A stretch of 64,000 nucleotides of DNA from Saccharothrix espanaensis DSM 44229 (GCF_000328705.1 NC_019673.1:8195501-8259500); one strand, 5' to 3'; numbered from the stretch's first letter, positions 31,470 to 40,691 are shown. The notes: generated by a model not told the origin, from the sequence alone. Numbers and translations: made by a program.

Positions 31470-32576
31470 TCAGCAGAACACCTCGGTGAGCACCTCGTCC
31501 CAGCCCTGGCCGTTGCCCTCCTCGGGCGACTGCGTGAAGGACGCCTGCAACCGGGTCTTGGTGTCCTTCGTGCTGCCCATGAAGCTGGAGTAGCCCGGGA
31601 TCCCGCCGCCGTGGCCGTAGACGGTCACCCCGCACGGGAGCACGTTCTGCTCCAGCCCGAGGCCGTAGCCCCGGCTGAACGGCAGCGCCTTGTGCAACTC
31701 GGCCTGCTGGGCGGGCTTGAGCAGCCGCCCGTCGAGCAGGGCGTCGATGAACCGGTCCAGGTCGGCGGTGCTGGAGATCAGCTCGCCGGACCCGTAGGCG
31801 ACCGACGGGTTCAGCCTGGTGACGTCCACGACCTCGCCGGCCACGGAGTAGTAGCCGTGGGCGTGCGGGCCGGGGATGTCCAGCCGGTGCCCCGGCAGGG
31901 ACGTGGCACGCAGCCCGAGCGGGCGCAGGATGCGCTGCGACACCGCGTTCTCGTAGGGCTTCCCGGTGATCTTCTCGACCAGCAGGGCCGCCACGGCGTA
32001 GTTGGTGTTGGAGTAGTTGAAGGCGGTGCCGGGCGGGAAGTCCAGCGGTTTTGAGGTCGCGATCGCGAGGATTTCCTGCGGCGTCCACCGCTGGTAGCGG
32101 ATCGTCTCGAACCCGGCCGGGTCCAGCGGCAGCGAGGCCGTGTAGTTGTACAGCCCGCTGGTGTGCTGCAACACCATCCGCACGGTGATCTCGTCACCGT
32201 CGGGCAGCAGGCCCGGCAGGTACCGGCCGACCGGCTGGTCCAGCCCCACCCGGCCTTCGCCGACCAGTTGCAGCACGACGGTCGCGACGAACGTCTTGGT
32301 GATGCTGCCCGCCCGGAACCGCCCGTCGGCCGGCACCGGCTTGGTGGTGCCCCACTCGGCCACGCCGGCCCGCGCGGTGAACCGGTCCCGACCGTCCACG
32401 ACCCGGATCTGGACGCCCGCCGCGCCGCCCTCACCGGCCATCTTCTCCGCCGCGCGCTGCACGACCTGCCGATCGACCCCCGGCCCGGCGGACGCGGGTT
32501 CCGCGACCGCCGTCCCCCCGATGCCCAGCCCGGCCAGTCCCGCGACCGCGGCCAGGGCGATGCCCCTCTTGCCCAT
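31470..32576 (-). CDS. Secreted serine beta-lactamase-fold hydrolase / D-Ala-D-Ala carboxypeptidase-like
   Basis: A 368-aa exported protein. The signal peptide (1-25) ends near GTAVAEPASA. The beta-lactamase (class C/DD-peptidase, S12) fold shows SITK as the catalytic S-x-x-K (about 92-95), YSNTNY as the Y-x-N motif and HGGGIPG in place of K-T-G. It likely acts on cell-wall peptides or small esters outside the membrane. The upstream 560-bp gap holds one copy of a LacI-like element that is repeated before the divergent chitinase gene. Confidence 0.92.
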   Translation of the reverse strand: MGKRGIALAAVAGLAGLGIGGTAVAEPASAGPGVDRQVVQRAAEKMAGEGGAAGVQIRVVDGRDRFTARAGVAEWGTTKPVPADGRFRAGSITKTFVATVVLQLVGEGRVGLDQPVGRYLPGLLPDGDEITVRMVLQHTSGLYNYTASLPLDPAGFETIRYQRWTPQEILAIATSKPLDFPPGTAFNYSNTNYAVAALLVEKITGKPYENAVSQRILRPLGLRATSLPGHRLDIPGPHAHGYYSVAGEVVDVTRLNPSVAYGSGELISSTADLDRFIDALLDGRLLKPAQQAELHKALPFSRGYGLGLEQNVLPCGVTVYGHGGGIPGYSSFMGSTKDTKTRLQASFTQSPEEGNGQGWDEVLTEVFC

Positions 32577-32684
32577 CAGTGCTTCCTCCCGGTAGACGTC
32601 GAAAGGATCGAGTCTGGTCAGGCCGGACGTCAGCGGGCGACCACCCTCAGGGGGACGGCCATGTCGACTTAAGGTGCTGCGCCC

Positions 32685-32738
32685 CTAGTGGTCGTGCGGT
32701 CGTGAAAACGTTTGCACTGCCCGAAATCCACTAGCCCG
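32685..32738. promoter_or_regulatory. LacI-like operator element, copy A
   Basis: The element starts with agtggtcgtgcggtcgtg (32687-32704), identical in copy B. Its core gtgaaaacgtttgcac (32702-32717) fits the LacI/CcpA-type dyad TGnAAnCGnTTnCA. The flanks ctagtgg (32685-32691) and ccactag (32728-32734) are inverted repeats of each other. It lies about 110 bp upstream of the serine hydrolase start on the minus strand. Confidence 0.6.
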
Positions 32739-32995
32739 CCCGGCGTAACGGTCAGCCGGGCAGCTTGGCCGAGCAGGCCCGCGGGACCCTCACCGGCCAT
32801 GCGGTCCGGCACCCGCTGCGCGGCCCCACGACCGCGCCGGCGTGAAGTCCTCCCGACCATCGCGGCGCCCTCCCCGCCGACGCCGGGGGCACCGGGTCCG
32901 CCGGCTCCGTGATGAGCGGGCGACGGACTCCGGGAAGGCCCGCCGACCAGCCCCGGGGGCGGGCCGGGACGTCGTCCCGCGGTGATGCGACGCCC

Positions 32996-33045
32996 AGTGG
33001 TCGTGCGGTCGTGGAAACGCTTTCACGGCCCGATCCGCTAGTCCG
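32996..33045. promoter_or_regulatory. LacI-like operator element, copy B
   Basis: Second copy of the element, 309 bp from copy A. The core gtggaaacgctttcac (33011-33026) is a near-perfect LacI/cre-type dyad (TGGAAACGCTTTCA). It ends in cgctagtccg, matching the cactagcccg end of copy A. It lies about 100-145 bp upstream of the chitinase start, just before the DasR-like sites. Confidence 0.6.
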
Positions 33046-33059
33046 TTCGAGTGACACAG

Positions 33060-33094
33060 TGGTCTAGACCTTGACCGTCAAGTGGTCTGAACCA
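33060..33094. promoter_or_regulatory. Two DasR-like (dre) sites over the chitinase promoter
   Basis: tggtctagacct (33060-33071) and tggtctgaacca (33083-33094) match the 12-bp chitinase direct repeat TGGTCCAGACCT and the dre palindrome bound by the GntR-family regulator DasR in streptomycetes. They are 23 bp apart. TTGACC (33071-33076) could be a -35 box with acatgt (33094-33099) as a poor -10 at 17-bp spacing, so site 2 would lie inside the promoter. N-acetylglucosamine-responsive repression is therefore likely. Confidence 0.7.
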
Positions 33095-33139
33095 CATGTT
33101 CTTCTCAACCCTGCACTCCTTTCCCTGACGAGGAGCACG

Positions 33140-34792
<1,653 letters not shown>

Positions 34793-34829
34793 AACGCCGG
34801 AATCAGGGGTACGGCTCGACACCAACCCC

Positions 34830-35231
34830 TCACTGAACGGGCCCCTGCGGGCGTCTCCCCCGCAGGGGCCCGTTCGGCTTTCCGGGAAGCTGGTCGACGA
34901 CCGCGGCGGCCACCGTGAAGCACCCGGCGAACACGAGCGGCGCGAACGCCGTCGGCAGCCACCCGTGCCCGAACGCCCCGGCGAACAGCACCAGGCCGAT
35001 CGACACGCCGGCCGTGAGCCCGGGTCGGCGCACGGTGTAGCGGCGCAGGACCAACCACGACACCACCCCGCTGCCTGCCGCCCACACCAGGCTGAAGCCG
35101 AGGGCGTAGTAGAAGAGGGCGGCGCGCTCGCCCACCGCCCGGACGAACGTGCCGAGGCAGAGAAGCCAGGCCATGCCGAGAACCAGGCCCAAAGCCGGAG
35201 CGAGCAGGTAGCGACTGTCACCACGGTCCAT
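34830..35231 (-). CDS. Hypothetical four-helix membrane protein
   Basis: A 133-aa membrane protein with helices near YLLAPALGLVLGMAWLLCLG, ALFYYALGFSLVWAAGSGVV, GVSIGLVLFAGAFGHGW and AFAPLVFAGCFTVAAAVVD. I recognise no family. Its last codons (PNGPLRGRRPQGP) are encoded by the chitinase terminator hairpin, so the gene has run into that structure and the original stop may have been elsewhere. ATG 35231 is preferred over the longer frame because it begins just before the first helix. Confidence 0.65.
   Translation of the reverse strand: MDRGDSRYLLAPALGLVLGMAWLLCLGTFVRAVGERAALFYYALGFSLVWAAGSGVVSWLVLRRYTVRRPGLTAGVSIGLVLFAGAFGHGWLPTAFAPLVFAGCFTVAAAVVDQLPGKPNGPLRGRRPQGPVQ
34835..34875. terminator. 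Strong bidirectional terminator hairpin
   Basis: Perfect 17-bp arms, gaacgggcccctgcggg (34835-34851) and cccgcaggggcccgttc (34859-34875), with a 7-nt loop, followed by ggcttt. It stands 43 bp after the chitinase stop and inside the 3' end of the convergent membrane-protein gene, so it may end both transcripts. Confidence 0.85.
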
Positions 35232-35462
35232 CGACCGATGATGGGGCACCACCGCGCTGAGCCGGCCCGGTGACCGGCTTCGCATCCCGCGCGGAGTCCA
35301 GGCGACCGGCGCGGCCAACCGGTTCCACCACCCCGGGTTTCGTCCCCGAATCGTCGGCCGGTGAGCCGCGCCTCGGACAACCGTCAGCGCACGACCGTAC
35401 GACCGCCCACGGTGCGTGCCAGCACCGTGGACGGTCGTCTGTCGGCCTTCAGCGGGGCCCGA

Positions 35463-37220
35463 TCAGGTGGTCAGGCTCCACGAGTCGATGTAGCCGGTGT
35501 CGGACGAGTACACGTCCTGCACCTGGAGCTTCCACGCGCCGTTGCGCACCTCGGTGGAGGCGTTCACGGTGTAGGTGGTGTCGATGTTGTCCGCCGAGTC
35601 GTTGTTCGACGGCTTCAACCGGTACGCCGTGCCGTCCGGCGCGACCAGGTCGAGCACCAGGTCACCCCGGTAGGTGTGCTTGACGTGCACCTCGACCTGG
35701 GTGGTCGCCGAGGCGTTGCCGGTGCAGCCCGAGACGTTGATCGTGCTGGACACGGCCGCGCCGGCGTCCGGGATGTTGACGTCGCCGTCGTTGGTCGCCT
35801 TCGCGCACGTGCCGGGCGTGGCGCCGCCGTACGGGTTGGCGGCCTTCTTCGCCGAGTACATCAGCATCGGCTTGACCTTCGGCCAGAAGGTCGACGCCTG
35901 GCAGGAGTACGCCGGGTGGAACCCGCTGCACGAACCGGAGCCCGGCCCGATCTCCCACACGAACGACGCGACGCCCAGGTCGTCGTACACCCAGTCGTCG
36001 GTCGCGCCGGAGGCGTTGTAGAGCACCTCGCCGGGCTGGCCGTACTGCCAGCCGCCCGCGATCGACGCCATCTCCCGCGCCATGCCGCGCAGCGCGGTGT
36101 CGTTGCCGGTCTTGTACTGCGTCGTCCAGCCCCACGGGAACAGCACGAGGTTGGAGTAGCTGTGCATGGAGATCACGACACCGGTGGTGTCGGCCGGCGC
36201 GGCGTCGGTGTTGCCGGTGCCGCGGCGGTCCTTGTACAGGTTGCGCCACAACGCCTGCAGCGCCCGGGTCTCGACCTCCGAGTTGGCTGACGGGCCCTTG
36301 TAGGTCTCGGCGCACGGCTGCGCGGACGTGCCCTCGCCGCCCCAGTGCGAGTTGGTGTTGCGGTTCAGGTCGATGCCCACGTGCGAGCCCGACGTGCCCG
36401 AGCAGTTCGAGCCGTTCGTGGTGTTGGCGTTCTTGCGCTGGAAGCGCGGCGTGTTGCCGCCCTGCTGCACGATGTTGACGCCGTCCGGGTTGGCGATCGG
36501 CACGACCCACACCTCGGTGGAGTCGAGCAGCGCGGTCACCTCCGGGTCGCTGCCGTAGCCCTGGGTCAGGTGGTCGATCCAGCGGTACGCGACGTCACCG
36601 GTGGTCAGCTCGCGGGCGTGCAGCTGGCCCATCACGAAGAACCGGGGCTTGGGCGCGGTCGAGCTCAGCGCGCAGTCGCCGGCGTTCTTCTTGGTGATGC
36701 AGATGGCCCGCAGGTCGTAGCCGCCCGCGCCCTGCGTCTTCTTCCACGAGTCGCCGTAGTCGACGGCCTGGGTCAGGTTCGGGTACTGCGACGCGACCGC
36801 GTCCAGGTGCGCGAACTGCGCGTTGACCGTGCGGTAGCCGCCGTAGTAGGTCTCCTCCAGCGCGCCCGCGTCGAGCTGCTGCGACTTGCGCGACGGCGGG
36901 GTCCACTGCGGGGCGGGCAGCACCTCGTCGATGACGGAGGTGAAGCCCTCGCTCTTGAGCTTCTGGCCCGCGGCGGAGTCGCCGAGGACGAACAGGTAGT
37001 CGCCCTCGCGCTGCTCTAGGACGTCGAACCCGCGTGAGAGCAGGTTCTGCGCGGCCTTGCCGAGCGGGGCGTGCACCTTGTAGACGTACGTCGGGCCGGC
37101 CTGGGCCGCGGCCACCTCGGGTGCAGGGCCCGCGGTGCCCGGAACGCCGCCGTTGATCACCGCAGCGGCGGTGACACCGGCTATCGCCAGGGTCACCAGT
37201 GAACGTCTGGTCGACTTCAC
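35463..37220 (-). CDS. Secreted M14 zinc carboxypeptidase with P-domain
   Basis: A 585-aa exported metallopeptidase that trims C-terminal residues from peptides. The signal peptide is 1-30 or so. A propeptide follows to about 120. The M14 catalytic domain spans about 125-450: zinc ligands in GQLHARE (HxxE) and in VISMHSY, RNTNSHWGG substrate loop, and the catalytic Glu in FVWEIGPG. The C-terminal 125 residues are a proprotein-convertase P-domain (GDLVLDLVAPDGTAYRL, ending DTGYIDSWSL). GTG 37220 is supported by GGAGGAG 7 nt upstream. It would be active outside the cell, matching the protease and chitinase theme. Confidence 0.93.
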   Translation of the reverse strand: MKSTRRSLVTLAIAGVTAAAVINGGVPGTAGPAPEVAAAQAGPTYVYKVHAPLGKAAQNLLSRGFDVLEQREGDYLFVLGDSAAGQKLKSEGFTSVIDEVLPAPQWTPPSRKSQQLDAGALEETYYGGYRTVNAQFAHLDAVASQYPNLTQAVDYGDSWKKTQGAGGYDLRAICITKKNAGDCALSSTAPKPRFFVMGQLHARELTTGDVAYRWIDHLTQGYGSDPEVTALLDSTEVWVVPIANPDGVNIVQQGGNTPRFQRKNANTTNGSNCSGTSGSHVGIDLNRNTNSHWGGEGTSAQPCAETYKGPSANSEVETRALQALWRNLYKDRRGTGNTDAAPADTTGVVISMHSYSNLVLFPWGWTTQYKTGNDTALRGMAREMASIAGGWQYGQPGEVLYNASGATDDWVYDDLGVASFVWEIGPGSGSCSGFHPAYSCQASTFWPKVKPMLMYSAKKAANPYGGATPGTCAKATNDGDVNIPDAGAAVSSTINVSGCTGNASATTQVEVHVKHTYRGDLVLDLVAPDGTAYRLKPSNNDSADNIDTTYTVNASTEVRNGAWKLQVQDVYSSDTGYIDSWSLTT

Positions 37221-37614
37221 GGTTGTTCTCCTCCTATGCAGGGTTGAGCAGGAGAATGGGCCAAAACCCGACCCGTGCACACCCTCCGACCGGCCATACC
37301 TCGCGCTGGTGGGCGAAGGTTGGACCGCCCGGCCCTGACCTGACCTCCGGCCGGTTGCACCGATCATCCGTACGGAACCGATACGGACGGCGGATACCGC
37401 CGTCGAGCGGCCCACCGGGGCACGTGACGGCACGTCGAGCGGACATCGGACCCCCCCGGGCGCGGCCCCGCCTGCGGGGCGGACTTCGCTACCCCGAACA
37501 GCGTGCGCGACTACGGTCGTCCGGGGCACCCCCGCCACGCATTCGGGTGACGAGGGCCCGCTTGACCCTGCCCCTGGGGCACGTTCCAAGGTCATCCCCG
37601 TGGAGGAGGTGCGG
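37221..37614. other. Divergent intergenic region
   Basis: Between the carboxypeptidase and the MerR regulator lie 394 bp without a convincing gene. It holds the ribosome site of the carboxypeptidase, a small hairpin ccccgcctgcgggg near 37471, and the MerR-type promoter at 37562-37595. The middle shows cgtacgg and gatacgg copies that could be operator half-sites. Confidence 0.45.
37562..37595 (+). promoter_or_regulatory. MerR-type promoter/operator
   Basis: TTGACC (37562-37567) is followed by the odd palindrome tgcccctggggca (37569-37581) and an aaggtcat end (37588-37595). MerR-family regulators bind dyads placed in over-long promoter spacers like this. It is 19 bp before the MerR start, so autoregulation is likely; exact -10 placement is uncertain. 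Confidence 0.45.
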
Positions 37615-38427
37615 ATGGACCGGCTGCTCGGCATCGGCGAGTTCTCCCGCCGGACCCGGCTCTCGCTCAAGGCGCTGCGGCTCTACGAGCGCCAGGGCCT
37701 GGTCGTGCCGGCCGAGGTCGACCCGTTCAACGGCTACCGCCGCTACCGGGAGGACCAGATCGCGCACGCGCGCCTGGTGCGACTGCTGCGCCGGATCGAC
37801 ATGCCGCTGACCGTGGTGGACCGGATCGTCACGGCCCCGGCCGGCGAGCGCGCGGCGCTGCTGGGCGAATACTGGGACGAGGTCGAGCAGCGGTTCGCCG
37901 TGCAGCGGCACCTGGCCGCGTACCTCCACGTGGTGATGTCCGGAGGAGAGGGGTTGTCGGAGATGTTCAAGGTGGAGCAGCGGGACGTGCCCGAGCACGT
38001 CGTGCTGACCGAGCAGCGGCACGTGCTGCAACCCGCGCTGACCGACTGGATCCGCGAGGCCATGGACCGGGTGATGGCGGCGACCGCCGCGTTCGGCGGC
38101 ATGTCGGCGCCCGGCCTGGTGATCTACCACGGCGAGGTGACCGAGGACAGCGACGGGCCGGTGGAGATCGCCCTGCCGATCGCCGTCGACGCGCCGCCGG
38201 CCGGCGTGGCGGCGCGGGTCGAGCCGGCGCACCGCGAGGCGTACGTGCGGCTCAAGAAGCGCGAGGTGCAGTACCCGCAGATCCTGGGCGCGTACGACGC
38301 CGTGTTCGCATGGGTGGAGTCGAACGGCCTGACCGCGGCCGGCGCGCCGCGTGAGGTGTACTTCGCGGACTGGTCGACGATCGGGCCCGAGGACGACGCC
38401 TGCGACATCGCGTTCCCGATCAAGTAG
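37615..38427 (+). CDS. MerR-family regulator with GyrI-like effector domain
   Basis: A 270-aa regulator. The N-terminal MerR helix-turn-helix (1-70) shows GIGEFSRRTRLSLKALRLYERQGLV and NGYRRYREDQ. A dimer helix follows, and the C-terminal 150 residues are a GyrI-like/multidrug-sensing domain (EQRHVLQPALTDWIREAMD, EALPI-type strands, ending EDDACDIAFPIK). It resembles BmrR/TipA-like sensors of hydrophobic drugs. ATG 37615 has GGAGGAGG 6 nt upstream. A hairpin terminator follows directly. No efflux gene is adjacent, so its target is unknown. Confidence 0.93.
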   Translation: MDRLLGIGEFSRRTRLSLKALRLYERQGLVVPAEVDPFNGYRRYREDQIAHARLVRLLRRIDMPLTVVDRIVTAPAGERAALLGEYWDEVEQRFAVQRHLAAYLHVVMSGGEGLSEMFKVEQRDVPEHVVLTEQRHVLQPALTDWIREAMDRVMAATAAFGGMSAPGLVIYHGEVTEDSDGPVEIALPIAVDAPPAGVAARVEPAHREAYVRLKKREVQYPQILGAYDAVFAWVESNGLTAAGAPREVYFADWSTIGPEDDACDIAFPIK

Positions 38428-38441
38428 GCGGGTCCGCAGCC

Positions 38442-38477
38442 GACTGGCGTGCTTCCGGGCCCGGAGGCACGCCAGTC
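38442..38477. terminator. Hairpin terminator after MerR gene
   Basis: Arms gactggcgtgc (38442-38452) and gcacgccagtc (38467-38477), with the inner palindrome tccgggcccgga (38454-38465) extending the stem. It begins 15 bp after the MerR stop. No T-run follows, which is common in actinobacteria. Confidence 0.75.
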
Positions 38478-38539
38478 GAGCCCAGCGGGGCGCTGGCCGA
38501 GCCCAGCGGCGCGCTGATCGAGCCCAGCGGGGTGCTAGT
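38477..38539 (+). repeat. 21-bp tandem repeat, three copies
   Basis: Three units of the type cgagcccagcggggcgctgg plus one base follow the terminator directly, with a partial fourth (cgagcc). The first 11 bp are identical in all three; the ends vary. It is non-coding on the plus strand and runs up to the stop codon (38535-38537) of the gene remnant on the minus strand. Confidence 0.85.
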
Positions 38540-38789
38540 CGAGCCAGCCGAGGGTGTCCACGATGAACGGGATCGGGTTGCCGGCGGCGACCTGGCCCAG
38601 CAGGACCCCCTCCCGCAGGGCGTTCTCGACGGTCAGCGGCCGGACGCGGGTCTGCGTGACACCGGCCTCCACCCCGACGCCGCCGGCACCGGCGATGACC
38701 GTCGTGGAGTGGGTGCCGTCCCCCCAGTCTGCCGAGAGGACGGACCAGCCAGGACGATCCGGCAGCTTCCGGCCGGCGAGCCGCCCGAC
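38535..38789 (-). pseudogene. 3' fragment of an unidentified gene
   Basis: Directly after the stop of the second DUF397 gene, and in the same frame, lie about 84 codons that look coding (balanced composition, ending ENALREGVLLGQVAAGNP and FIVDTLGWLD then TAG). No start codon is available before a GTG giving only 46 residues, so this looks like the tail of a gene cut by insertion of the DUF397 cassette. I do not recognise the family. A short real gene from that GTG is the alternative. Confidence 0.4.
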
Positions 38790-38972
38790 TCAGCGCAGCC
38801 CGGCGAGGAAGCTGCGGAACGCCCGAGCCGGCACCCTGACCAGCCCACCAGCCCGATTCTTGGTATCCCGCAACGCGAAGAACCCCGGAACCACCGCCAC
38901 CTCGACGCAGGTCCCGTTGTCCTCGGTGTGGGTGGACGTCTTGAACTGGGCGGCCGAGAAGTCCGGGATCAT
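38790..38972 (-). CDS. DUF397 protein (copy B)
   Basis: A 60-aa DUF397 protein: CVEVAVVPGFFALRDTK and the SFLAGLR end are typical. DUF397 proteins are encoded after Scr1-type HTH/DUF5753 regulators and act with them in an antitoxin-like, BldB/WhiJ-type pair in streptomycetes. It is about 83 percent identical to copy A at 39213. The regulator that should precede it is reduced to a remnant. ATG 38972 is preferred; GTG 38984 is possible. Confidence 0.85.
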   Translation of the reverse strand: MIPDFSAAQFKTSTHTEDNGTCVEVAVVPGFFALRDTKNRAGGLVRVPARAFRSFLAGLR

Positions 38973-38993
38973 AGCGGGGACCACCTTCCCGGC

Positions 38994-39176
38994 TCAGGCG
39001 TACTCCCGAGCCGTGCGCTGGACGAACCTCCTCGATTGTCCCACTCCGAGGGAGTTCGCCGTCAGGTTCACCCAGCACCTGACGTAGTCGGCCAGCTTGA
39101 GGCGTAGTCGGCCCGTTGCTCCATCCGCACGGCTGCCCGGTGCCCCGACCACCTGCCGCGCGGACTGCGGTTCGCC
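38994..39176 (-). pseudogene. Deleted copy of the HTH/DUF5753 regulator
   Basis: 38994-39092 aligns with the 3' end of the intact regulator (39417-39514), including a readable C-terminus LGVGQSRRFV like LGVEQSRRFI. 39102-39176 aligns with 39973-40047, the region encoding RGRWLGHRATVPMEQR. About 460 bp between these blocks, and everything 5' of the second block, are missing. So a tandem copy of the regulator has been lost by internal deletion while its DUF397 partner persists. Confidence 0.75.
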
Positions 39177-39212
39177 GAACGGCCGCTCCCGATCGTGAGT
39201 CGGGCTCAGCGT

Positions 39213-39395
39213 TCAGCGCAGCCCGGCGAGGAAGCTGTAGAACGCCCGAGCCGGCACCCTCACCAACCCACCGGACCGGTTCTTGGTGTCCCGCACCGCG
39301 AAGAACCCCGGAACCACCGCCACCTCGACACACGTCCCGTTGCCGTCGGTTCGGCTGGGCGTCTTGAAGGTGGCCCCTGAGAAGTCCGGTGTCAT
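39213..39395 (-). CDS. DUF397 protein (copy A)
   Basis: A 60-aa DUF397 protein, 18-21 bp after the intact HTH/DUF5753 regulator and surely co-transcribed with it. It shares CVEVAVVPGFFAVRDTKNRS and VPARAFYSFLAGLR with copy B. Family members partner the upstream regulator in development or toxin-antitoxin-like circuits. ATG 39395 follows GAGAGGTGG at a workable distance; GTG 39407 is an alternative. Confidence 0.87.
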   Translation of the reverse strand: MTPDFSGATFKTPSRTDGNGTCVEVAVVPGFFAVRDTKNRSGGLVRVPARAFYSFLAGLR

Positions 39396-39416
39396 GGCGG
39401 GGACCACCTCTCCAGA

Positions 39417-40289
39417 TCAGGCGAAGTCCTGGGCGATCCCCAGGATGAACCTCCTCGATTGTTCCACTCCCAGGGCGTCTGCGGTGAGACTGCCCCACAG
39501 GTCCGCGTAGTCGTTGACCTCCTGCTTGCCGTCGAGGTAGTCGGCGTCGTGCAGGTTCTCCACGTAGACCATCTCCAGGTCGGCGGCGGACTCGGCCGGC
39601 GCGGGGATGCGCAACATGGTGAAGCTGAAGGGCGTTCCCCCGCTCACCCGACCCTCGAACGGCAGGACGTGGATCCGCACGTTCCTCCGCCGGCTCAGCT
39701 CTTCGAGGTGCAGCGCCTGCTCGTGCATGATCGCGTTGCCGCCGAAGACCCGGCGCAGGCAGCTCTCGCTGATCACGAACACGGCGGTCACCGGCACCCG
39801 GCGGAACAGGACCTCCTGCCGTTCCAGACGGGTGGCCACGATGTCCTCGACGCTCGCCGCATCGATCCTGAAGTGCCTCTCCAGGGCCGACCGCATGTAG
39901 CGCTCGGTCTGCAACAGGCCCGGGACCATCTCCATGCCGTAGTGGCGGATCCGGTTCGAGTCGACCTCGAAGTCGTAGTAGGGCCGTTGCTCCATCGGCA
40001 CGGTCGCCCGATGCCCCAGCCACCGGCCGCGCTGGCTGCGGGTCCGGGCGAGTTCTACGATCTCGGCCTTCTGCTCCTCGGTGTGCACGGCGTAGCGGTC
40101 CAGCAGCATCTTCGCGTCGCCGGGCGTCAACCCCTCCTTGCCGCGCTCCATCTTCGTGACGCGGGTGGTGTCGCGCCCGAGCAGTTTCGCGACCTCCTTC
40201 GGCTCGACACCGGCCTTGAGACGGGCTTCGCGCATGTAGATCGACAAGAACTTCAGCCGCACCGTGGGGGTCAAGGGCATCCGCGTCAT
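39417..40289 (-). CDS. Scr1-type HTH regulator with DUF5753
   Basis: A 290-aa regulator. The N-terminal XRE helix-turn-helix covers about 15-70 (MREARLKAGVEPKEVAKLLGRDTTRVTKMERGKEGLT). The rest is DUF5753 (YYDFEVDSNRIRHYGMEMVPGLLQTERYMRSAL and later IMHEQALHLEEL). This is the Scr1/WhiJ-like antitoxin-type family paired with DUF397 proteins and common in Streptomyces and Pseudonocardiaceae. ATG 40280 may be the true start instead (PLTPTVR). A small divergent gene at 40407 shares its AT-rich promoter region. Confidence 0.9.
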   Translation of the reverse strand: MTRMPLTPTVRLKFLSIYMREARLKAGVEPKEVAKLLGRDTTRVTKMERGKEGLTPGDAKMLLDRYAVHTEEQKAEIVELARTRSQRGRWLGHRATVPMEQRPYYDFEVDSNRIRHYGMEMVPGLLQTERYMRSALERHFRIDAASVEDIVATRLERQEVLFRRVPVTAVFVISESCLRRVFGGNAIMHEQALHLEELSRRRNVRIHVLPFEGRVSGGTPFSFTMLRIPAPAESAADLEMVYVENLHDADYLDGKQEVNDYADLWGSLTADALGVEQSRRFILGIAQDFA

Positions 40290-40406
40290 CCGATCAGGTC
40301 AATTGCTTTACAGCAGTTGCAAACTAGAGCTGCCTAGGTCCACGCTAGCAAGCAATCGAGCGCATTCCGCCCGCGTAGTTCCGCTACCACCCGAAGGGGG
40401 ACGACC

Positions 40407-40691
40407 ATGTCCACGATCACCCGCGATGCCGGTCATGATCAGTGCCATCCGCCGCGCGAGTGGCTGGTGCGCTGCTCCGACGACGCCCACCGGCCGGCTG
40501 TCTGCTCGATCGCCGTCACCAACGGCACCGTGGAGGTCTGGCTGGACGAGCGCACCATGATCAGCCTCGACGGCTCCGAGGTCGCCCTGTTCCAGACCGC
40601 CTTCGCCGACGCGGCCGAACTCGCCACCACCGACCGCGCCACCACCGACTGCGAGGCCACCGACCGCGAGGCCAGGACCACTCAGCCCTGA
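40407..40691 (+). CDS. Small hypothetical protein divergent from HTH/DUF397 genes
   Basis: A 94-aa soluble protein with an AGGGGG ribosome site 6 nt before ATG. The N-terminal 70 residues (VTNGTVEVWLDERTMISLDGSEVALFQTAFADAAE) look like a small beta-alpha fold. The last 25 residues are a degenerate Thr-Asp repeat (ATTDRATTDCEATDRE). Small proteins of this size are often found divergent from Scr1-type regulators; none has a known role to my knowledge. Its 3' end overlaps the convergent RecD2 gene by 10 bp. Confidence 0.75.
   Translation: MSTITRDAGHDQCHPPREWLVRCSDDAHRPAVCSIAVTNGTVEVWLDERTMISLDGSEVALFQTAFADAAELATTDRATTDCEATDREARTTQP

Larger units (their letters stand above)
32577..33139. other. 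Regulatory intergenic region between hydrolase and chitinase genes
   Basis: No gene is visible in these 563 bp. It holds two copies of a 50-bp element (32687-32738 and 32996-33045), two DasR-like sites next to the chitinase promoter, and a GGAG-type ribosome site (gaggagc, 33130-33136) for the chitinase. The middle part, about 32740-32980, shows only GC-rich sequence. Confidence 0.6.

Noticed and set aside
37465-37490. CCCCGC-CT-GCGGGG hairpin resembling the CRISPR-like repeats at 17.8 kb
   Set aside because: Single copy with a 2-nt loop and no 61-nt partner; better seen as an isolated GC hairpin.
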